Below are positions 31,600-34,562 of a stretch of DNA of 34,562 nucleotides, piece by piece. Within the stretch, counting starts at the first letter, position 1. Each line of letters opens with the position of its first letter. The stretch is taken from positions 1 through 34,562 of the IMG/VR virus record IMGVR_UViG_3300043449_000437, one strand, 5' to 3'. Under the pieces are notes generated by a model. That model was not told the DNA's origin. It saw only the letters and a program-made list of their open reading frames with translations, and made no database searches. The position numbers and the translations under genes are program-made. Source of the stretch: a virus.

Positions 31600-32204
31600 T
31601 TGATTAGCCTCCGATAGGTTACCCAAGTCACAGCTTGAACCTGAGTAGGTGTTAGTTTATGACCGCAGAGTGAATCACTGCGATCTGCTACTAATTTGTA
31701 AGCACGTTGGATTGTTTCATACAGCTTAGGCGTGATGGATGGCGTCTTGCTAGTAGCAATACGTTCCCCAATAAAGATAGCATACGCGTGACCATCAACA
31801 CAAACAGCATTTCTATCACCCATAATGGATCTGTAAAAGGCGACAACTTTTTGACCCTTAAGTATTCCCGCAATAGCCTCAGTGTCTACTGATTCTAAGT
31901 TAAGAATAGCAATGGCCTTTTGTTTGTTCTTGTTAAAGGTACATACCTTGATGGCATTGTAGTCGCCCCCAATGGCCCATGTCTTGATCATTGCCTCAGC
32001 ATCAATGCAATTCCTTTCCCATTTATTATTGGGGGAAAGTGCTGCGATGACACCTACTGCTTGGCCCATAGTGAGACCCTCATAGGCATGAATGAACCTA
32101 ACAGCAAGATCATAGGCTCGCTGATACCATTGTAACCCTGAGATAATGTCTGCTTGGCTTGCTAATTGGAGCATTCCAGAGATGTGGCGGGTGTTAGCGC
32201 GCAT
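31596..32204 (-). CDS. Conserved phage protein with 'AALSPNNKWERN' motif
   Basis: 202 residues from the ATG at 32204 (MRANTRHISGMLQL); a TTG two codons upstream is the other option. The recognisable parts are 'GQAVGVIAALSPNNKWERN' at about 47-65, 'GQKVVAFYRSIMGDRNAVCV' followed by 'DGHAYAIFIG' in the middle, and 'LTPTQVQAVTWVTYRRL' at the end. I recall this order from uncharacterised proteins of cyanophages and actinophages. The all-helical outline and the 'VDGHA' segment remind me of helix-hairpin-helix base-excision glycosylases, but the match is weak. An early DNA-acting role beside the methyltransferase-like gene is inference. Confidence 0.65.
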   Translation of the reverse strand: MRANTRHISGMLQLASQADIISGLQWYQRAYDLAVRFIHAYEGLTMGQAVGVIAALSPNNKWERNCIDAEAMIKTWAIGGDYNAIKVCTFNKNKQKAIAILNLESVDTEAIAGILKGQKVVAFYRSIMGDRNAVCVDGHAYAIFIGERIATSKTPSITPKLYETIQRAYKLVADRSDSLCGHKLTPTQVQAVTWVTYRRLIK

Positions 32205-32206
32205 GA

Positions 32207-32428
32207 TCAAATAACCTCAGTGGCAATAAGGAATTCAGAATCAATACCAAAGAATTCAACTAATTCATCAGGATTGAGTGATTCAATAAGAACATCATTA
32301 ACATTCTTAATAATCACTTGATACGTACCATCATCACGTGTGAAATAATCATTGAAATAACCTTCATCCATGTACTCATCGACAGGACATTCCTGATCAA
32401 GTGTAAAGCGCAGGTTAATAGTTTCCAT
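32207..32428 (-). CDS. Hypothetical early acidic protein
   Basis: 73 residues (METINLRFTLDQECPVDEYM at the N-terminus). Alternating beta segments and strong acidity (DEYMDEGYFNDYFTRDDGTY). The leader is TTAACATCATGGA without a Shine-Dalgarno sequence, shared in form with the starts at 32622 and 32990. Function unknown. Confidence 0.6.
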   Translation of the reverse strand: METINLRFTLDQECPVDEYMDEGYFNDYFTRDDGTYQVIIKNVNDVLIESLNPDELVEFFGIDSEFLIATEVI

Positions 32429-32436
32429 GATGTTAA

Positions 32437-32622
32437 CTAATGATTGATGTTGTTATTTTTACAAAAAGTCTCAGCCCATTCGTCAATTTCGGTAGCAATA
32501 CTGCTGTAATCAAATTGGCTCCAAATGCTTTCGGCCAGACGTAAAGCCTGATCTCTGGGGATTTCAGGCCAGCAATCGTTCAAGTGGGCTCCAATGTCGT
32601 AGTAAACGCTGAATTTGTCCAT
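32437..32622 (-). CDS. Hypothetical early protein
   Basis: 61 residues (MDKFSVYYDIGAHLNDCWPE at the N-terminus). Helical and mildly acidic, with 'QALRLAESIWSQFDYSS' in the middle. The leader is TTAATTATCATGGA without a Shine-Dalgarno sequence. No family recognised. Confidence 0.6.
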   Translation of the reverse strand: MDKFSVYYDIGAHLNDCWPEIPRDQALRLAESIWSQFDYSSIATEIDEWAETFCKNNNINH

Positions 32623-32627
32623 GATAA

Positions 32628-32828
32628 TTAATAGAGTTGGTGTGCTGTGATCGTGGAATCATTGATCTCATTAACGCAGGTAAAGCCTAAGTCCTCCATA
32701 ATAGTTAGTGTGTTTGGCAGCAGAGTCTTAAACCCACTTAGCTCACAAAGTAGCTTAGCAGTGGCGTCAACCGGATAACAGCGAACGTTGCCGTAGCTAG
32801 TTGTGATGCGGAAAGTTGCGGTTTTCAT
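32628..32828 (-). CDS. Hypothetical early protein
   Basis: 66 residues (MKTATFRITTSYGNVRCYPV at the N-terminus). A beta-rich first half, 'ATFRITTSYGNVRCYPVDAT', and a helical second half. An AGGA sequence lies about 12 bases before the ATG. It begins 3 bases after the stop of the preceding gene. Function unknown. Confidence 0.6.
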   Translation of the reverse strand: MKTATFRITTSYGNVRCYPVDATAKLLCELSGFKTLLPNTLTIMEDLGFTCVNEINDSTITAHQLY

Positions 32829-32831
32829 TAC

Positions 32832-32990
32832 TCAAATCCTACCATTAGCTAGATCATCCATAAACTCAGCCAAGGTATCAGTGCTGACATAGTTAGATAA
32901 TGCCCGCAATAAATACTCTTTGCCAATCACTTGCTCCTTCCACAATTCAGCGAAGTCATCACGAATTTGTTGTGGTGTGCGGTCATCCAT
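32832..32990 (-). CDS. Very small early protein
   Basis: 52 residues (MDDRTPQQIRDDFAELWKEQ, ending 'TDTLAEFMDDLANGRI'). Helical and acidic. The leader (TTAACTATCATGGA) is of the same type as at 32622 and 32428, and the stop is 3 bases from the next ATG. The regular spacing in the series supports it. Function unknown. Confidence 0.55.
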   Translation of the reverse strand: MDDRTPQQIRDDFAELWKEQVIGKEYLLRALSNYVSTDTLAEFMDDLANGRI

Positions 32991-33023
32991 GATAGTTAAT
33001 TAGATTAGGTTGAGTGAAACAAT

Positions 33024-33209
33024 TCAGATACCGTAGTTTAATGCGGTATCACTAAACGCATCAAGAAAGCTATGCAGAGTGCTTAACTCTTTAGACGTAA
33101 ACAAAGAACGTTTATCATCACAAAGAGTAGCGTACTTAATAGCCTTCATGATAGGCTTAAACTCATCAGGATAAACTTCAACATTAACAGCGAGACAATG
33201 CTCAGTCAT
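33024..33209 (-). CDS. First early gene after the promoter: hypothetical protein
   Basis: 61 residues (MTEHCLAVNVEVYPDEFKPI at the N-terminus), a helical small protein with no recognised motif. A good sigma-70-type promoter lies just upstream. Its expected transcription start falls on or beside this ATG, so the message would be almost leaderless or the gene would need an upstream promoter. The ATG context is AACAACAATG with no Shine-Dalgarno sequence. As the first gene read by host RNA polymerase it is a candidate host-takeover factor (inference). Confidence 0.6.
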   Translation of the reverse strand: MTEHCLAVNVEVYPDEFKPIMKAIKYATLCDDKRSLFTSKELSTLHSFLDAFSDTALNYGI

Positions 33210-33213
33210 TGTT

Positions 33214-33242
33214 GTTATAAAGTGTGCCTAACTCAGTGTCAG
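33214..33242 (-). promoter_or_regulatory. Host sigma-70-type early promoter
   Basis: On the minus strand CTGACA (33242-33237, five of six matches to TTGACA) is followed after exactly 17 bases by TATAAC (33219-33214, five of six matches to TATAAT). It points into the early gene cluster. This is the best host-type promoter seen in the 0.8 kb region and fits the T7 scheme of early transcription by host RNA polymerase. The start point should be near 33207-33209. Confidence 0.65.
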
Positions 33243-33254
33243 GCAATGGGACAG

Positions 33255-33289
33255 TCAGCGAATCGACGCTGATAAAATAGCTGGCTATT
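33255..33289. repeat. Two small dyads upstream of the early promoter
   Basis: TCAGCG at 33255-33260 pairs with CGCTGA at 33267-33272 across 6 bases. AATAGC at 33276-33281 pairs with GCTATT at 33284-33289 across 2 bases. They lie 13-47 bases upstream of the -35 box, where an activator or repressor could bind. Confidence 0.45.
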
Positions 33290-33975
33290 CTGTCCAATAA
33301 AGAATAGAAACCTGGCGCGCCCTTTCAGTTGCTCTAACCCACACCAGTCCCTGAAGGTTCACCGGGAAGATAGGTGCGGCAGCATTAACCTACTAAGCCT
33401 GTTGCGCCTGTTATTCGGTTGTCTAGGTTCAATGCTCAGCCTACAGCCTATCAGGGCTCAGGTTGGCAGGCTGTTCATGATCTGTAACAAGTGGGCGGGC
33501 CGGATCGTATTGATACTGGCCCTATCGGTGTGGGCTGGGCAGGTGGCGTTCCCGCTTTCCTCACCGATGTACCCAAGGTAGAGCCTGACAAGCCCAAGAG
33601 TCAAGAATCCAGCAGATTTCTTAAGATTCTCAACAAGGAAGCGTTATTGCGAATCGCACAGATTTCATAGCAAATTGAGACGCACGCGACACACGCGCCC
33701 GCGTTACCTATGTAGCACTGATGCATTTGTACTGCTGCCCCTGTCCAATTGGCCTGCGTATCTGTCTATTGAGCAGTGACGCGGCCCAGTGATAGCAAGG
33801 GGTTTGGGCTGTCCAGCGCCAGGTTGGACACGGTTTGGACACAATGGGGCCGGGGGATGGTTAATTTGTACTAGGACGGGGGGCCATGGGGGGATTCCGG
33901 CGCCGCCGTACATGCGTAAGGGGTTTACAAATTTGTGTCAAAAATCATGAGTGACCCCTACAAGCCCCGTTAAGG

Positions 33976-34025
33976 CCCCTCTGAGGAGTCGGAGGTGTAT
34001 GGACACCTACGGGGAGTCAGAGGGG
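33976..34025 (-). terminator. Large hairpin spanning the end of the small membrane protein gene
   Basis: CCCCTCTGA at 33976-33984 is a perfect 9-base inverted match to TCAGAGGGG at 34017-34025. The 32-base loop holds a second perfect stem, AGGTGT/ACACCT (33993-33998 and 34003-34008), which covers the stop codon of the membrane protein gene. There is no T-run directly after it on the minus strand; TTTTT comes only about 35 bases later. It could be a terminator that works without a T-run, an RNA-processing site, or a structure near the genome end. Confidence 0.55.
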
Positions 34026-34306
34026 GGTTCCCGGTCCACCCAGGGCGCAGTGAGACGCATCTCGTCAAAGAAGCCACTACCCGATTCGGAATAAACAGGA
34101 GGCGACACAACAGGAGTAGGTGGGTCAATCTTTTCATATTCTTCCAGGGCTTCATCAATGGTGTTGGTTATTCGTCTATTGATGGTCTTCTCCTCAACCC
34201 ACACCAGAAACCCCAAGAGAAGAAACGAGGCCCACTCTGGTAGACCCCGCCTCATTACTAGATAGAACTTACGAAACTCATTAAGTTTTAGTTTATCACT
34301 TCCCAT
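34007..34306 (-). CDS. Small single-pass membrane protein
   Basis: 99 residues. A basic N-terminus is followed by one hydrophobic segment at about 25-37 (WASFLLLGFLVWV), then a charged helix (RRITNTIDEALEEYEKI) and a Pro/Ser-rich tail (PPTPVVSPPVYSES). It overlaps the thyX end by 19 bases. One membrane helix with a soluble helical tail would fit a spanin-like or pinholin-like lysis protein, but no signature confirms it; I leave it unnamed. Confidence 0.6.
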   Translation of the reverse strand: MGSDKLKLNEFRKFYLVMRRGLPEWASFLLLGFLVWVEEKTINRRITNTIDEALEEYEKIDPPTPVVSPPVYSESGSGFFDEMRLTAPWVDREPPSDSP

Positions 34307-34562
34307 AGGTTTGGCATTTCCTTGTTAAGGACTTGATAGATCTGATCAGCAATCTGTCGATGCTCAAGTTGTGTTTCCGGACCCCGCCTTACGGAAAGGT
34401 AATGGATCCAGCTCCTAATTGTTCCCGACATGTAAAGCCGAGTAGGACTGTTCATCGGAAGAATCTTACGGGCACTCTCTTTAGCAATCCCGCAACTGAG
34501 CATCTCCTGGTAGAGGTGTTCCAGGTCTTCAAACACACTGGAGATCCTGCGATAAAACGCCT
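34288..34562 (-). CDS. thyX: Flavin-dependent thymidylate synthase ThyX, C-terminal part, cut by the window edge
   Basis: The frame is open from the window edge (AFYRRISSVFEDLEHLYQEM) to the stop at 34288, so only the last 91 residues are seen. The ThyX C-terminal signature is clear: 'ARKILPMNSPTRLYMSGTIR' and 'SWIHYLSVRRGPETQLEHRQ', the latter with the 'YL..R....TQ.E.R' pattern of the active-site helix. The GTG at 34536 is not the real start. The enzyme makes dTMP from dUMP using FAD and methylene-tetrahydrofolate, and complements the RNR and MazG genes. The flavin-binding RHR motif lies upstream, outside the window. Confidence 0.88.
   Translation of the reverse strand, partial: AFYRRISSVFEDLEHLYQEMLSCGIAKESARKILPMNSPTRLYMSGTIRSWIHYLSVRRGPETQLEHRQIADQIYQVLNKEMPNLWEVIN

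Larger units (their letters stand above)
33210..34006. other. 0.8 kb region without a convincing minus-strand gene
   Basis: This is the only stretch over 300 bases without a confident gene. From left to right it contains: the early promoter and two dyads; an AscI-type GGCGCGCC near 33315; a nested inverted repeat near 33440-33472 (CAGCCT/AGGCTG around AGCC/GGCT); coding-like plus-strand frames at 33389-33670; a CG-rich patch near 33680-33705; a tandem GGTT(T)GGACAC at 33822-33842; ATTTGTACT twice (near 33725 and 33863); the palindrome ACAAATTTGT at 33927-33936 beside a perfect minus-strand -35 box TTGACA (33941-33936) without a good -10; and the start of a large hairpin. It may hold the phage genome ends, since T7-like phages have terminal repeats and early promoters between thyX-type late genes and the early cluster. 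Confidence 0.5.

Noticed and set aside
33340-33480. tRNA-like bits (GGTTCA near 33355 and 33426)
   Set aside because: The flanking bases do not form a T-arm, and no anticodon or acceptor stem can be drawn around either copy.
33704-33913. 69-residue minus-strand frame in the empty region
   Set aside because: Very Pro-rich with no recognisable motif and no ribosome-binding sequence. It runs across tandem GGACAC repeats and C-runs, which suggests low-complexity DNA rather than a gene.
33914-33941. Second sigma-70 promoter with perfect TTGACA on the minus strand
   Set aside because: No acceptable -10 box occurs at 16-18 bases; the best hexamer (TACGCA) matches only two positions. The -35-like box is only mentioned as part of the region.
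1-34562. Search for photosynthesis, pentose-phosphate or lysogeny genes, CRISPR arrays and insertion sequences
   Set aside because: None of the translated frames resembles psbA, hli, talC, an integrase, a repressor or a transposase, and no array of spaced repeats was seen. Some could lie outside this window.

Overview
The window is most of the genome of a T7-like tailed phage of cyanobacteria (a short-tailed cyanopodovirus; the P60/Syn5-type phages of Synechococcus are the obvious comparison). The evidence is a single-subunit T7-type RNA polymerase, a T7-type replication set (ssDNA-binding protein, endonuclease I, primase-helicase, family A DNA polymerase, 5'-3' exonuclease), a short two-subunit ribonucleotide reductase, MazG, ThyX, and a T7-order virion module. 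Every convincing gene is on the minus strand, so the genome is read from the right edge of the window to the left. No integrase, repressor, tRNA, CRISPR array, insertion sequence or photosynthesis gene was seen.

Layout in the direction of transcription. (1) 34562-34007: the 3' end of thyX, cut by the window edge, then a small membrane protein ending in a large hairpin. (2) 34006-33210: about 0.8 kb with no convincing minus-strand gene. It holds inverted repeats, a good sigma-70-type promoter at its left end, and a coding-like stretch on the plus strand. It separates an end-of-genome type of gene from the early genes, so it may contain the phage termini or their junction (inference). (3) 33209-29432: about 15 tiny, tightly packed early genes, mostly unknown, often joined by 4-base ATGA overlaps, including a cytosine-methyltransferase-like protein. 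(4) 29425-20511: RNA polymerase, small genes, SSB, endonuclease I, primase-helicase, a small GC-rich cassette with a zinc-ribbon gene, DNA polymerase and exonuclease. (5) 20438-17346: nucleotide metabolism (DUF3310, MazG, ribonucleotide reductase large and small subunits). (6) 17341-1: virion genes: portal, scaffold, an RlpA-like cell-wall protein, capsid, a terminator, a probable homing HNH endonuclease, tail tubular proteins A and B, four internal virion proteins, and the N-terminal part of the tail fibre, cut by the left edge.

The genes fit one lytic programme. Host RNA polymerase would read the early cluster from the promoter near 33230. The phage RNA polymerase would then take over the replication and structural genes, with candidate control hairpins before the capsid gene and before the largest internal protein gene. 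Exonuclease, endonuclease I and RNR would recycle and supply nucleotides. ThyX, MazG and DUF3310 support the same supply.

The least ordinary points are: the RlpA-like gene between scaffold and capsid; an internal virion protein with two separate cell-wall-lytic domains; an RNR small subunit without the usual tyrosine; the GC-rich cassette inside the replication module; and the unexplained 0.8 kb region.
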